A stretch of DNA of 64,000 nucleotides from CALFXN01 sp937957815 (GCA_036788195.1 DAIQNX010000004.1:58545-122544); one strand, 5' to 3'. Shown: positions 8,912 through 18,924, counted from the first letter of the stretch. Notes: generated by a model not told the origin, from the letters alone. Program-made: numbers and translations.

Positions 8912-9547
8912 CTATTGGCCGATGGCGCTGACGTGCTGCGCGAAGCGCGTGTCCAGCTCCTTCCTGCAGTTGATCACGCCGGATACGTACTTCGGCGCGT
9001 TTCCGCCGACGTAACGCCTGAGCGCCTTCTGGATGTCGCCTCTCGAGGACCTGAGATAGCACGAGAAAATATACGTCCCCGCGAGGATGTTCTTCTTTGG
9101 ATCGTAGATGTCGGTTCGGGTCTCGATGTCGGAGAACGAGGACGTGAGGCCGCTTCGGTGGGCCTTCCAGTTGATCTGCATAAGCCCGTGGCTCGTCCGC
9201 GAGCGGACGTCGCTCTGGGCCCCCGACTCCTTGACGATGATAGCGGAGATCATGAAGGGATCGACGCCGAATTCGTCCGAGGCGTCCATGATGTAGTTTG
9301 CCCAAACCACCGCTTTCGCCGCATCCAGCTCCGAATTGCTCTTCCGGAGCCGTTCGGCAATGACGCCCTTCTTGATCTTCCGGGCGTCGATCTGATGTTT
9401 CTTCGAGGGTTTTGTCCGGAGCGGCTGGATCTGCAGTCTGTCCAGCCGTTCACCTTCCGCACGGGCCTGCGTCGCGAAGCACAGGACGAGCGCGAATACC
9501 GCCATGACCGCGAATATCAGTGGGAAAACACCCATTTTCCGGGCCAT
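8912..9547 (-). CDS. Lytic transglycosylase (SLT domain), exported
   Basis: A 211-residue protein: signal peptide with a TQARA cleavage region at about residue 30, a linker, then an SLT lysozyme-like domain. The catalytic Glu is in IIVKESGAQ, and SHGLMQIN is the conserved motif that follows. It would cleave murein glycan strands in the periplasm. ATG 9547 has GGAGG 7 nt upstream; the ORF extension to 9568 lacks a site. Confidence 0.88.
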   Translation of the reverse strand: MARKMGVFPLIFAVMAVFALVLCFATQARAEGERLDRLQIQPLRTKPSKKHQIDARKIKKGVIAERLRKSNSELDAAKAVVWANYIMDASDEFGVDPFMISAIIVKESGAQSDVRSRTSHGLMQINWKAHRSGLTSSFSDIETRTDIYDPKKNILAGTYIFSCYLRSSRGDIQKALRRYVGGNAPKYVSGVINCRKELDTRFAQHVSAIGQ

Positions 9548-9612
9548 AGATCCGCCTCCTTTACTCACACAAAAAAAACTACCTCAGGGGGAGGGTCTGT
9601 TTCACGCGCGAG

Positions 9613-9641
9613 ATTATAGCGACCGAAGACGGGTTTGGCAA
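9613..9641 (-). promoter_or_regulatory. Sigma-70 type promoter of the transglycosylase gene
   Basis: TTGCCA (9636-9641), 17-bp spacer, TATAAT (9613-9618) on the minus strand, about 65 bp upstream of the start. Confidence 0.75.
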
Positions 9642-9699
9642 ATCGCATACAATAAATCAAAAAGACTCTCTCAAAGACGACAATATCGAGAAAAGGCTT

Positions 9700-9745
9700 T
9701 CATAAAAACGGCGGATCATTCCATCCGGGAACGATCCGCCGTTTT
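9700..9745 (-). terminator. Intrinsic terminator after the RND operon
   Basis: A perfect 13-bp stem AAAACGGCGGATC (9705-9717) and GATCCGCCGTTTT (9733-9745). The minus-strand RNA ends in UUUUUAUG. It lies 30 bp beyond the RND stop. Confidence 0.88.
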
Positions 9746-9774
9746 CGAGGAGATAAAATTTTCTCCGCCGCGCG

Positions 9775-12700
9775 TCAGGCTCGCGCCATTTGTCTCCGGT
9801 TCCTCCACACGCGAAACTTCCATATCAGCGAATACACCGAGGGAATGACGAACAACGCGAGGCTCCCTCCGGCGACGATGCCACCGATCGAAACGATCGC
9901 CATCGGCGCCCTGTAGGCGCCCCCCGCCCCGAGCCCGAGCGCAAGCGGCATCATCGCGATGACTGATGTCAGGTCTGCCATGATGATCGGGCGCAGGCGC
10001 ACCGTACACGCCTCGAGAATGCCCTCCGTAGGATCCGTGCCTTCCTTGCGAACCATTTCCGCGTAGTCGAGAATCACGAGCGCGTTGTTGACCACCATGC
10101 CGACGAGCATGATGAATCCCAGGATGCCATAGATCGACGTGTTCGTGTTCGTGATGAACTGCAGCGGAATCACTCCGATCGCCGCGAGCGGAACGGTCAG
10201 CATGATGACGAACGCGTAGAGGTAGGATTCGATGATCGCCGCGATCATCAGGAACGTCAGGACGATCGCCATGACGAACGCGATGCCGAGGTAGAAGAAA
10301 TTCTCCCGCATATCCTCGACTTCACCGCCGTACTTTATCTTGTATCCGTGCGGAACTTCGATGGCTCCGATTTTCTTCGTGATTTCGGCGAAGACCTCGC
10401 CGACCGAACGCCCCGAGACGTCCGCCGTGACCGTAACCGCCCGCATCCGATCCGTCCGGAGGATCCGCGTCGGCCCGAGGCCGTAGGTTATGTCGGATAC
10501 GGATTTGAGCGGTACGTATTCGCCACGCGCCGGAACCGGCAGGTCTGGAATCTGAAAGACCGTATCGACCTTCGACGGTTCCAGCCGCGCCAGAATGTCG
10601 TATTCCTTTCCCTCCGAACGGAAAACTCCCGATTTCTTCCCCGTGATATACCCCCGCGTCGCGACCGCGACATCGTCGACGGTCAGACCGAGCTGCCCCA
10701 GACGCCATCTGTTCGGTTCGATCCTGAGTTCCGAACGCCCGAGCCGCCAGTCGACGTCGGCGTCCACCGCTCCTTTCGTCTCGCGGACGAATGCCAGCAT
10801 CCGCATCGCGATCGCGTTCAGGGTTTCGATGTCGTCGCCGATAACCGAGACTTCGATCGGTTTTCCAGGACCGCCGCCGCTTTCCGCCGCGGAGACGGTC
10901 GACGTGAGGTCGGGAATTCCTGCGAGGAACGGACGAAGCCGGTCGGCGATGTCGAATGTCGTCGGACGACCGGGATCCCTCGTCATGAAGAGTCGCACGC
11001 GGCTCCTGTTGACGCCGGAATTCGTTCTGTTGCCCCCCGCGAGAACCTCGACGGTCGCAACCCCCGTGAGCCCGCTCGCGAACGCCTCTATCCGATCCGT
11101 CACGCGGCGCGTGTACGCGAGCGATGCCGTCGTCGGGAGTTCGAGATCGATCTTCACGACCCCCTCGTCGACCTTCGGGACGAANNNNNNNNNNNNNNNN
11201 NNNNNNNNNNNNNNNNNNNNNNNNNNNNNNNNNNNNNNNNNNNNNNNNNNNNNNNNNNNNNNNNNNNNNNNNNNNNNNNNNNNNTCGTCGGGAGTTCGAG
11301 ATCGATCTTCACGACCCCCTCGTCGACCTTCGGGACGAATTCGACGCCGAGACGGGGCCAGAGCAGGACGGATCCGTAGAACAGGACTCCGAAAAGGAGG
11401 AACGTCAGCCACGGATGCCGGAGGCTCTTCGAGACGAGGACGTGGTGAACGTCCTCGAACCCCGAGTAGAGCCAGATCCACCACCCCGTGAGGAAACGCG
11501 TCACCCGTCCGGGAGTGCCGTACGGCGTCCGCGCCGCCATCATCGGCGTAAAGGTCAGCGCCGTCCAGAGCGAGAAGATCGTGGAGAAGACGACTGTGAG
11601 CGCGAAGTCCCGGAGGAACTGCCCTGCAATCCCCTGCGTGAATGCGACGGGGATGAAGACGCCGAGGTTCGTCGACGTCGTCGAGAGAACCGAGATCGCG
11701 ATTTCACCGGTCCCCTTCTCCGCGGCCTCGATCGGGCCATACCCCATGTCGCGGTAGCGGAAGACGTTCTCGAACACGAGAATCGCGTTGTTGACGAGCA
11801 CTCCGATCGAGATCGCGAGCCCGAGCGTGCTCATCATGTTCATCGTGATGTCGCAGGCGTACATCAGGATGAACGTCGCGATGACGGCCGTCGGCATCGT
11901 GAGCGCCACGACGAAAGTGACGGATATGTTCTGCAGGAACAGGAAGAGCACGAGCCCGCAGAGCAGGATCCCCTGCCCCATGTTGGTGAAGACGTTCCAT
12001 ATGGCCTCTTTGATGAAGTTCGAATCGTCGTTCGTGACGACGACGTCGAACCCTTCGGGAAGGAACTCCCGGATCCTGTCGAGTTCCTTTCTGATCTCTG
12101 CGCTCAGCGAGACGACGTTGCTGTTCGGGCTCGCGATACACTCGATGAAGATCGCCTTGCGCCCCCGGTATGTCGCGTATCCCCGCTCTTCTTCGGTGCT
12201 GTCCGCGACGCGGGCGAAGTCCGAGAGCCGGATCGAGACGCCGTCTTTCCTGTAAAGGCGGATTTCGCCGAGCAGGGCAGGGTCGCCGACCTGCCCGATG
12301 ACGCGGACGGTGAGCTCGCGATCTCCCTTCGCGATATGCCCCGAGGGATCATTGAAGTTATTGACGGACAGGGTCCGGATGACCTCGCCGAGGGTCACGC
12401 CGAAATGGGCGAGTTTCGCCGGATCGATGTATACGTTGATCTCGCGCTTCCGGCCGCCGAGAATGTCGGCTTTCGCGAGCCCCTGGAGCTGCGTGAGGCG
12501 ACGCTGGATCTTGTCTTCGACGACGTCGTAGGCAAGTTCAGGCGGCAGGTCGGACGTCACCGCGATCGTGATGAACGGTTCCGCGTTGATGTCGACCTTC
12601 TCGGTCACCGGTTCCTTCGCGTCCTCCGGAAGCTGCGAGGCGATGGCCTTCACGCGATTCGACACATCGAGGACCGCCTGCGAAATGGTGACGTCGTACT

Positions 12701-12986
12701 TGAACTCGGCGACGACGAACGAGGCCCCCTCGACGGAGTAGCTCTTGATCTGCTTGATGCCTTCGACCTGCGCGACGGCATCCTCGATCGGCTTGCTCAC
12801 GAGCGATTCGATCTCCGACGGGCCGGCCCCCTCGTAAATGGTGCTCACGACGACGATCGGGATATCGACCTTCGGAATGAGCGCGACTCCGAGGCTCAGA
12901 TAGCTGTAAATACCGATGACCACGGCGAGCAGGATCGTCACGGTCGTAAGGACCGGACGCCTGATGAACATTCGCAGGACTCCCAT
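9775..12986 (-). CDS. RND family efflux pump (AcrB/HAE-1 type), interrupted by an assembly gap
   Basis: Large inner-membrane drug/proton antiporter. The 100-N run splits it into two frames, but both flanks carry the same 55 bases. Collapsing the gap and one copy (155 bases) restores one 1018-residue frame, normal for the family. Seen: N-terminal FIRRPVLTTVTILLAVVIG helix, two periplasmic porter regions, two blocks of membrane helices. In the fourth helix region residues 399-400 read LVNNAILVFENV, with Asn-Asn where AcrB has the proton-relay Asp pair; the helix-10 region reads VVNNALVIL. Last gene of tolC-mfp-rnd. Substrate unknown; proton coupling is uncertain. Confidence 0.9.
11130..11339. 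other. Assembly gap with 55-bp duplicated flanks
   Basis: Exactly 100 N at 11185-11284. The 55 bases before it (11130-11184) are identical to the 55 bases after it (11285-11339). This is what is left when two contigs overlapping by an assembler word length are joined with a fixed gap. It is not a biological repeat. Confidence 0.95.
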
Positions 12987-12999
12987 GTCGCAGATCCGC

Positions 13000-14145
13000 C
13001 TACTTCGTTTTCCCCGAACCGGCGGAGGTCGGGACGATATCGTCCGAGGTTCCGCGGATCCAGACCTTCGCGCCGTCGTAGACGCTGTTGAGGCCTTCTT
13101 TCACGAGGACGTCCCCGGAAAAGAGTTTCGAGCGAACCTCGACGATGCCGCCCTGTCCGTCGCCGAGCGTGACGGCGCGTCGGAAGACGCTGTCGCCCGA
13201 TATAACGAACACGACCGTCGAGTCCCCCTCGCGCCTGAGAACCTCGTACGGAACGGAGATCACTCCGTTCCGCGAGTCGACCTGGAGCTCGACCTCGACG
13301 AACATCCCGGGAAGAAAGTTCGCCCCGGGCTGCAACGCAACGACGCACGTGTACATTCCGGTGACCGCGTCCGCGCCGGGATCGATCCGCTTCACCGCGC
13401 CGGGGAACGTGAGCCCCTGGATATGAACGCGCGCCGGAACCCCGGGGCGGACGCGGATCGTATCGGCCGGAGCCAGCGCGACGTCGACCTCGAGGTTCGC
13501 GAGATCCGCCACTTTCAGCAGGAGACGGCCGGATTCGGCGATTTCGCCGACCTCGGCGTTTCTCTCGACGACGACTCCGGTCAGCTTCGAACGCACGACC
13601 GTGCGCGAGAGGCGGGTATTCACGTCGTTCAGCTGGGATTTCTTCTGCTGCATCGCCACGTACGCCTTCTCGACTTCCTGTTTCGAAATACCTCCTGCGG
13701 CGTGCAGACTCCGCTTCCGTTCGTACTCCTTGACGGCGTCCTGGTAATCCGCCGTCAGCGCGGAGAGGTGCGTTCCCTCCAGTTCGCGCGAGAGTTCCAC
13801 GAGGACATCGCCGGCCTTGACGTGATCCCCGACCTGAACGGCGACATCCGTGATGAATTCGCGAACGAACGCCGACACCTGCTGCGTCGTTGCCGACTGT
13901 ACCTGTCCGTAAAACGTCTTCCAGAGATCCCAGCGTCCCTCTTCCACTCTGTACACAGCGACCGGAATTCCGAGTTCGGCGCGGATATCGGCCGAACTCG
14001 GGGCACCCGAACGCGCCGTGTGGGGAAAGACGAGCCGGTATCCCACGAATACGAAGACCGCTCCGAAAAGAACGATCCAGAAGCCCCGACTGAAAAAGCG
14101 GGACCAGAAGCCCCGCCCCGCCGGAGTCGCGCTTTTCTGTTCCAT
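13000..14145 (-). CDS. Periplasmic adaptor (membrane fusion protein) of the RND pump
   Basis: A 381-residue HlyD/AcrA-type protein: an N-terminal anchor (about residues 20-38), a lipoyl-like half motif VQVGDHVKAGDVLVEL, an alpha-helical hairpin (about 115-165) and beta-barrel domains. It bridges the inner-membrane pump and the TolC channel. ATG 14145 has GGAGG 6 nt upstream. It starts 15 bp after the tolC stop and ends 13 bp before the RND start. Confidence 0.9.
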   Translation of the reverse strand: MEQKSATPAGRGFWSRFFSRGFWIVLFGAVFVFVGYRLVFPHTARSGAPSSADIRAELGIPVAVYRVEEGRWDLWKTFYGQVQSATTQQVSAFVREFITDVAVQVGDHVKAGDVLVELSRELEGTHLSALTADYQDAVKEYERKRSLHAAGGISKQEVEKAYVAMQQKKSQLNDVNTRLSRTVVRSKLTGVVVERNAEVGEIAESGRLLLKVADLANLEVDVALAPADTIRVRPGVPARVHIQGLTFPGAVKRIDPGADAVTGMYTCVVALQPGANFLPGMFVEVELQVDSRNGVISVPYEVLRREGDSTVVFVISGDSVFRRAVTLGDGQGGIVEVRSKLFSGDVLVKEGLNSVYDGAKVWIRGTSDDIVPTSAGSGKTK

Positions 14146-14160
14146 ATCTTTCCTCCTCCG

Positions 14161-15420
14161 TCAGTGTCCGCCGACCGCGTATCCGGCGACGTATTGCCCC
14201 ATCGCCTTCCTGAGGCTGACCAGCGCCAGATACATCCCCTTGATCGCGTTCAGTCGATCCGTCCTGACCTGGCGGTTCTCCACCTGTGCGTTCAGGAGGT
14301 CGATCTGGGCCCCCATTCCCTCGTTGTACATGAGTTGCGTGATTTTGAGCTCCTCGTCGGACCGAGCGACCTGCAACCGCTTGCTGAGCTCCACGGCCAC
14401 GGCGCTGCGCCATTCGTTCTCCGCAAGGGCAAGTTCCTTCGTCACTTCGTTGCGCTTCGACCGGAGCGCGGCCTCGGCTGCCTCGACCGCCTTCTCAGCC
14501 TCCCGCACGCCCGCCTTCGTCTTTCCTCCGTCGGAAACGGGAAGAGTGACAGTCAGGGAAAAGAGTGCCTCCTGTTCCGGAGGCGTCGTCTTCTCGGAAT
14601 CCGTCAGAAAGACGTACCCGACGCTGCCGTCAAGGGTCGGAGACATCCCCTTCGCCGCGAGCGACCTGAGCACCTTCGAGCGTTCGACCGCGAGCGTCCC
14701 GGAGCGGACGTCCGGCCGGGACTTCCACGCCATCCCGGCATCCCCCGAAACGCTCATCCCCGGTACGACAAGTTCGGCCTGGAGCGGGACCACAGCCTCC
14801 CCTCCCGCGAGCGCGGACAGCCGGGAAAGCGAATCCGTGAACTGGGCCTCCGCTTCGACGAGAAAGCTCCTGCTCTCCTCCACCTTCGCCGACGCGCGGA
14901 TGACGTCGAGCTTCGGGACGAGCTGATTCGCGTATTTTTCCTCGGTGATCCTGAGGTTCTCGAGCCGCTGTGTCAGCGTTTCCTTCTGGAGCTGAACGTT
15001 GGCCCGCGCGAGAACGGCCGTCCAGTACGTCTGCTCGGCCTGGGCCAGAAGCGAGTTGACGAGCGTCAGGTATTCCGAAGCGGCGATCTCGTAGCCGAGC
15101 ACGAGTTGACGTTCCTGGGCGCCGTAGACGCCCGATATGTCGAAGCGGTGCGTGATCGCCGCCGAAAGGGAGTAGTCTCCTCCAACATCTCCCGTCACGT
15201 GGGATACGTTCCCTCTGAGTCCCGCCGACGGCCGTTGCGATGCAACAGCCGAACGGACCGAATAGTATTTCGCCTCCACCTGCCGCAGCGATGAACGGAT
15301 ATCCTCGTTCGTCCGCTTCACGAGATCGAGATACGCTCTCACATCCATCTCTCCGGCGGACGCTCCCGCCGCCCACAGCAGGACCGCCGACACCAGAAAA
15401 CATGTCGCATGTCGTCTCAT
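14161..15420 (-). CDS. TolC-family outer membrane efflux channel
   Basis: A 419-residue protein with a signal peptide (cleavage near GASAG, residue 23) and two repeats rich in long heptad-like helices, as in outer membrane factors. It forms the exit duct for the pump encoded by the next two genes. ATG 15420 has GAGGTG 7 nt upstream. First gene of the efflux operon, with its own promoter. Confidence 0.88.
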   Translation of the reverse strand: MRRHATCFLVSAVLLWAAGASAGEMDVRAYLDLVKRTNEDIRSSLRQVEAKYYSVRSAVASQRPSAGLRGNVSHVTGDVGGDYSLSAAITHRFDISGVYGAQERQLVLGYEIAASEYLTLVNSLLAQAEQTYWTAVLARANVQLQKETLTQRLENLRITEEKYANQLVPKLDVIRASAKVEESRSFLVEAEAQFTDSLSRLSALAGGEAVVPLQAELVVPGMSVSGDAGMAWKSRPDVRSGTLAVERSKVLRSLAAKGMSPTLDGSVGYVFLTDSEKTTPPEQEALFSLTVTLPVSDGGKTKAGVREAEKAVEAAEAALRSKRNEVTKELALAENEWRSAVAVELSKRLQVARSDEELKITQLMYNEGMGAQIDLLNAQVENRQVRTDRLNAIKGMYLALVSLRKAMGQYVAGYAVGGH

Positions 15421-15571
15421 ACACCGTCACCTCACTCGATAATTTCGAACGGGTCGCCGCAGGCCCGGAAACCGAACGGATATACACCTTCCGGTTGCGG
15501 GAAGGTCAACCTCTCTTCCGTCGCGAAGCCTGCCCACGGTGGTTCCTCACAGACACCCGCAATCGACCACG

Positions 15572-15600
15572 AGTATTCGTTTGATTTCCTGTGCTGTCAA
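15572..15600 (-). promoter_or_regulatory. Sigma-70 type promoter of the efflux operon
   Basis: Perfect TTGACA (15595-15600), 17-bp spacer, AATACT (15572-15577) on the minus strand. The leader to the tolC start is about 145 nt. I saw no clear operator and no local regulator gene. The rest of 15421-15649 shows no gene. Confidence 0.75.
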
Positions 15601-15649
15601 GAGAAATATGCATTTCGATTTCCACGCTCCTGCGGTTCGTTTCCATCTG

Positions 15650-15689
15650 GGGAAAAACAAAAAAAGGACGGCCTCACGAGGCCGTCCTT
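15650..15689 (-). terminator. Intrinsic terminator after cspA
   Basis: AAGGACGGCCT (15664-15674), 4-nt loop, AGGCCGTCCTT (15679-15689). The minus-strand RNA continues with a long U tract. Confidence 0.92.
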
Positions 15690-15726
15690 CATCTCATCGT
15701 CTGGATTCAGGGATTGGGCGGGCGCG

Positions 15727-15927
15727 CTACACCTTCTGGACGTTGGAAGCCTGAGGCCCCTTGGCGCCCTGTGTGATTTCGAAGGAAACCTTCTGTCCTT
15801 CCGCAAGCGTCTTGAACCCGTCGCCCATGATGGCGCTGTAGTGAACGAAGACGTCCTTGCCCTCATCGGTCGTGATAAAGCCGTAGCCCTTGGCCTCGTT
15901 AAACCATTTCACAGTTCCTTGGGTCAT
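15727..15927 (-). CDS. cspA: Cold shock protein, CspA family
   Basis: A 66-residue single cold-shock domain with RNP-1 KGYGFI and RNP-2 VFVHYSAI. It binds single-stranded RNA and melts secondary structure. GGGAGG precedes the ATG by about 10 nt. Monocistronic, with its own strong promoter and terminator. The promoter overlaps an inverted repeat that may be an operator. Confidence 0.95.
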   Translation of the reverse strand: MTQGTVKWFNEAKGYGFITTDEGKDVFVHYSAIMGDGFKTLAEGQKVSFEITQGAKGPQASNVQKV

Positions 15928-15982
15928 AAATAGAGAGCCTCCCTAAGAAAATTAAATAAACCGGACCCTATCCGGCGCTATT

Positions 15983-16011
15983 ACAATATATGATTGATGC
16001 GAAACTGTCAA
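15983..16011 (-). promoter_or_regulatory. cspA promoter
   Basis: TTGACA (16006-16011), 17-bp spacer, TATTGT (15983-15988) on the minus strand. The -35 box lies inside the spacer of the inverted repeat at 15996-16024. Confidence 0.85.
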
Positions 16012-16045
16012 GCAATTTCGCATCCGTTGACAGCAATCTCGCATC
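15996..16045. promoter_or_regulatory. Candidate operator: inverted repeat plus third half-site
   Basis: GATGCGAAA (15996-16004) and TTTCGCATC (16016-16024) form a perfect 9-bp inverted repeat around the cspA -35 box. TCTCGCATC (16037-16045) repeats the second arm 21 bp further on, two helical turns away. The wider direct repeat is GCAATTTCGCATCCG and GCAATCTCGCATCCG. The binding factor is unknown. Confidence 0.55.
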
Positions 16046-16068
16046 CGCGTCCTCGTTTCCCTATTCCT

Positions 16069-16098
16069 TTGACACCTGTCAGCCCGAGCCCCTATACT
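16069..16098 (+). promoter_or_regulatory. Promoter of the ABC-F gene
   Basis: TTGACA (16069-16074), 18-bp spacer, TATACT (16093-16098), about 80 bp upstream of the GTG start. It diverges from the cspA promoter. Confidence 0.85.
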
Positions 16099-16178
16099 GA
16101 GTCCGAATATATTTTCGTCCTCGTCCCGCAGGTTCCGGGTACGGGGGACGCAATACGGCGTCAAAGGATGGACAGAGC

Positions 16179-18122
16179 GTGATATGCATACATGATGTAT
16201 CGCTTCGTTTCGGAGAACGCCTTCTCTTCGACCGTCTTTCGGTCGACGTTCCCGATGGCGCCAGGGTCGGTCTCGTCGGCCCCAACGGATCGGGAAAGAC
16301 CACGCTTCTCCGGATTCTCGCCGGAGCGGCGGAAGCGGACGAGGGAACCATATCCATCCCCGGACGGCATCGTATCGGATATCTTCCCCAGGATCTCGTC
16401 GAACTCCAGGACATCCCTCTGCTCCGGCTGCTTCGCGAACGGTCGGGCGTCGCCGGGGCGGAACGGGAGCTCGAACGCCTCTCGCGCGGGATTTCCGAAG
16501 GCGGCGACCGTGTCCCCGATCTCCTCCGTCGACACGAAGAGGCTCAGCGACGCTTCGAAGCGCTCGACGGATACGCGTTCGATTCGCTCGCGGGAAAGGT
16601 GCTCACGGGGCTCGGTTTTCGCGCCGGAGACGCGCGACGTCGCTGCGGCGAGTTCTCGGGGGGCTGGAAGATGCGGATTCTGCTCGCGTCGATCCTTCTC
16701 GCCGCCCCGGACATCCTGCTTCTCGACGAACCGACGAATCACCTCGACACGGAGAGCATGGAATGGCTCGAGGGGTGGCTTACGGGCTTCAGGGGGACGA
16801 TGATCGCCGTCGCGCACGACCGGCGTTTTCTCGAACGGATGTGTACGCACATCGCGGAACTCGAAAACCGGTCCGTAACGCTGTACGGCGGCAGCTATCC
16901 GCAGTATCTCCGCGAGAGGGAACAGCGACGCGAAGAGGCGCTCCGGACCCGCCGGAAACAGGAAGCTCTGATCGAGAGGACCGAGGCGTTCATCGAGCGT
17001 TTCCGATACAAGGCGACGAAGGCCGCCCAGGTCCAGAGCCGCATCAGGGTGCTCGAAAAGATCGATCCCGTCGAGATCGACGGTCCCGGGAAAACCATAA
17101 GGATCAGGTTCCCCGAGTGTTTGCGAACCGGGCATGAAGTCGTCCGGCTCACGAACGTCGGTATGAGCTACGACGGCGCGAGTATCTTCCGGAACGTCTC
17201 ATTCTCGATCACTCGGGGGGAGAAGATCGCACTCGTCGGCGTCAACGGCGCCGGAAAATCCACGCTCTCTCGCCTCATCGCGCTCGAGGAACCGCCGACG
17301 GAAGGAGACGTCCGTCACGGTCACAACGTCAGGGCAGCTTTCTTTTCGCAGGAGAGCACGCAGAACCTCGACTACAGACGGACCGTGTGGCAGGAGGCGC
17401 TCGACGCGGGCGGCCCTCTCCTCGAGGGACCGCGCCGGACGTTGCTCGGGGCGTTTCTGTTTTCCGGAGACGACATCCATAAGCCGATCTCGGTGCTTTC
17501 CGGCGGAGAAAAATCCCGGCTCGCGCTCTTCAGGATCCTGTTGCGCGACTCGAATCTCCTCATCCTCGACGAGCCGACGAACCATCTCGACATGACGACG
17601 AAGGAACTCTTCCAGGAGGCGCTTCTGGAATATTCCGGCACGCTCGTGATCGTCTCCCACGACCGCTTCTTCCTGGATTCCCTCGTGACGAGAATCATCG
17701 AAATCCGGGACGGACGCATCCGGGATTACCCCGGAAACTATTCATATTTCATAGAGAAGCGGGCCGAACTCGACAGATCTGCGGAGCAGGATTCCCCGAA
17801 AGCGACGACGAACGGAACGGGAGGCGGCGGCGAACGGGAACGAAAACGTTCCGAAGCGGAACTGAGAAACGAGCGGTACCGCCGGAAACGCGTCGTCCTC
17901 GAGGAGCTCACGCCCATCGAAGAGGAGATATCCGCTCTCGAACGGGAACAGGCCGAAACCGACGAGCTTCTGTGCATCCCGGAGATTCTCGCCGATTCGC
18001 GCCGCGTGCAGGAACTCATGCTTCGCAGGGGACAGACCGCGTCCCTCCTCGGAGAACTCATGCCGCGATGGGAACGCCTGATGCTCGACATCGAGAAAAT
18101 CGACGAAAACCAGCCTGACTGA
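16179..18122 (+). CDS. ABC-F family ATPase (ribosome-associated)
   Basis: A 647-residue soluble protein with two ABC domains and no membrane segment. Walker A sites are GPNGSGKTT and GVNGAGKST, signatures FSGGWKMR and LSGGEKSR, Walker B sites LLLDEPTNHLD and LILDEPTNHLD. A charged helical linker lies between the domains and the C-terminus is a coiled coil rich in Arg/Glu. ABC-F proteins act on the ribosome (translation factors such as EttA/Uup, or antibiotic protection); the subgroup is not decided here. GTG start with AAAGGATGG upstream. Confidence 0.92.
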   Translation: MICIHDVSLRFGERLLFDRLSVDVPDGARVGLVGPNGSGKTTLLRILAGAAEADEGTISIPGRHRIGYLPQDLVELQDIPLLRLLRERSGVAGAERELERLSRGISEGGDRVPDLLRRHEEAQRRFEALDGYAFDSLAGKVLTGLGFRAGDARRRCGEFSGGWKMRILLASILLAAPDILLLDEPTNHLDTESMEWLEGWLTGFRGTMIAVAHDRRFLERMCTHIAELENRSVTLYGGSYPQYLREREQRREEALRTRRKQEALIERTEAFIERFRYKATKAAQVQSRIRVLEKIDPVEIDGPGKTIRIRFPECLRTGHEVVRLTNVGMSYDGASIFRNVSFSITRGEKIALVGVNGAGKSTLSRLIALEEPPTEGDVRHGHNVRAAFFSQESTQNLDYRRTVWQEALDAGGPLLEGPRRTLLGAFLFSGDDIHKPISVLSGGEKSRLALFRILLRDSNLLILDEPTNHLDMTTKELFQEALLEYSGTLVIVSHDRFFLDSLVTRIIEIRDGRIRDYPGNYSYFIEKRAELDRSAEQDSPKATTNGTGGGGERERKRSEAELRNERYRRKRVVLEELTPIEEEISALEREQAETDELLCIPEILADSRRVQELMLRRGQTASLLGELMPRWERLMLDIEKIDENQPD

Positions 18123-18147
18123 CGCACAGAACAAGGAGGACACGATC

Positions 18148-18924
18148 ATGACGAAACGCGCGCATTGCCTTGCCGCATTCGCGGCGCTCCTGGCGGCTTT
18201 CTGCGTGATTCCCGCCGCGGCCGCTCCCGTATCTGGAGACGCCGGATCCCTTTTGGTCGACTTTTTCGTTAAAAAATTCTCGCCCGATGAGATGACGATG
18301 ATCATCGACGAGGCTCCCGATCCGTCGGGATCGATCCGGGACATGTACCTCGACATCAAGGGGTGCTCCATCGGAGGCGTCCGGATCGCGTCGCTCAGGG
18401 TCCGCGGCATGGGAATCGACATGACGCCGGTCCGGGAGTGGGAAAGGGGGAACGTCGACGTGAAGGGCATGCTCCACGCCGTCGCGGATTGCAGGATCAC
18501 GGCGGACGACATCAATCGGAATCTGCTCGGGAAGGACTTCGGCGACGATGACCACTGGCATGGAATCCAGCTCACCATCGGCAGGAACGGTGTGTACGCG
18601 CGCGGCTACTACCAGGTCCGCATCCTGTTCACGCTCGATATCCTCATCGAGATCACGAGCCGGTTCCGGATAGTGGACGCACAGCAGATCTGGCTCTCCG
18701 ATTACACGCTCGCCGTCAACCGCGTCGGCGTCCCCGATTTCATCACCGACAAGGCCGTGGCTCAGATCCAGCCGATCCTCGACCTCTCGAAGTTCGTGTT
18801 CCCGCTGAGGCTGCACTCAATCGAATACGAGGAAGGTTCCGTCCGGATCAGGAGCAGAGTTCTCCCGGAACCGATATCGGGGATCACCTACACCTACAGG
18901 AGCCCCGCGCCTAATCCTCAATGA
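18148..18924 (+). CDS. Exported DUF2993/LmeA-like lipid-binding protein
   Basis: A 258-residue protein with a clear signal peptide (cleavage near PAAAA, about residue 26). The rest resembles the DUF2993 (LmeA) group, proposed to bind phospholipid or act in envelope assembly; this is recognition by general pattern. ATG preceded by GGAGG at 8 nt. It starts 25 bp after the ABC-F gene and is probably cotranscribed. Its last 14 bp overlap the convergent L,D-transpeptidase gene. Confidence 0.7.
   Translation: MTKRAHCLAAFAALLAAFCVIPAAAAPVSGDAGSLLVDFFVKKFSPDEMTMIIDEAPDPSGSIRDMYLDIKGCSIGGVRIASLRVRGMGIDMTPVREWERGNVDVKGMLHAVADCRITADDINRNLLGKDFGDDDHWHGIQLTIGRNGVYARGYYQVRILFTLDILIEITSRFRIVDAQQIWLSDYTLAVNRVGVPDFITDKAVAQIQPILDLSKFVFPLRLHSIEYEEGSVRIRSRVLPEPISGITYTYRSPAPNPQ

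Noticed and set aside
11130..11339. 55-bp direct repeat as a mobile-element footprint or duplication
   Set aside because: It flanks exactly 100 N and keeps the reading frame when collapsed, so it is an assembly artefact.
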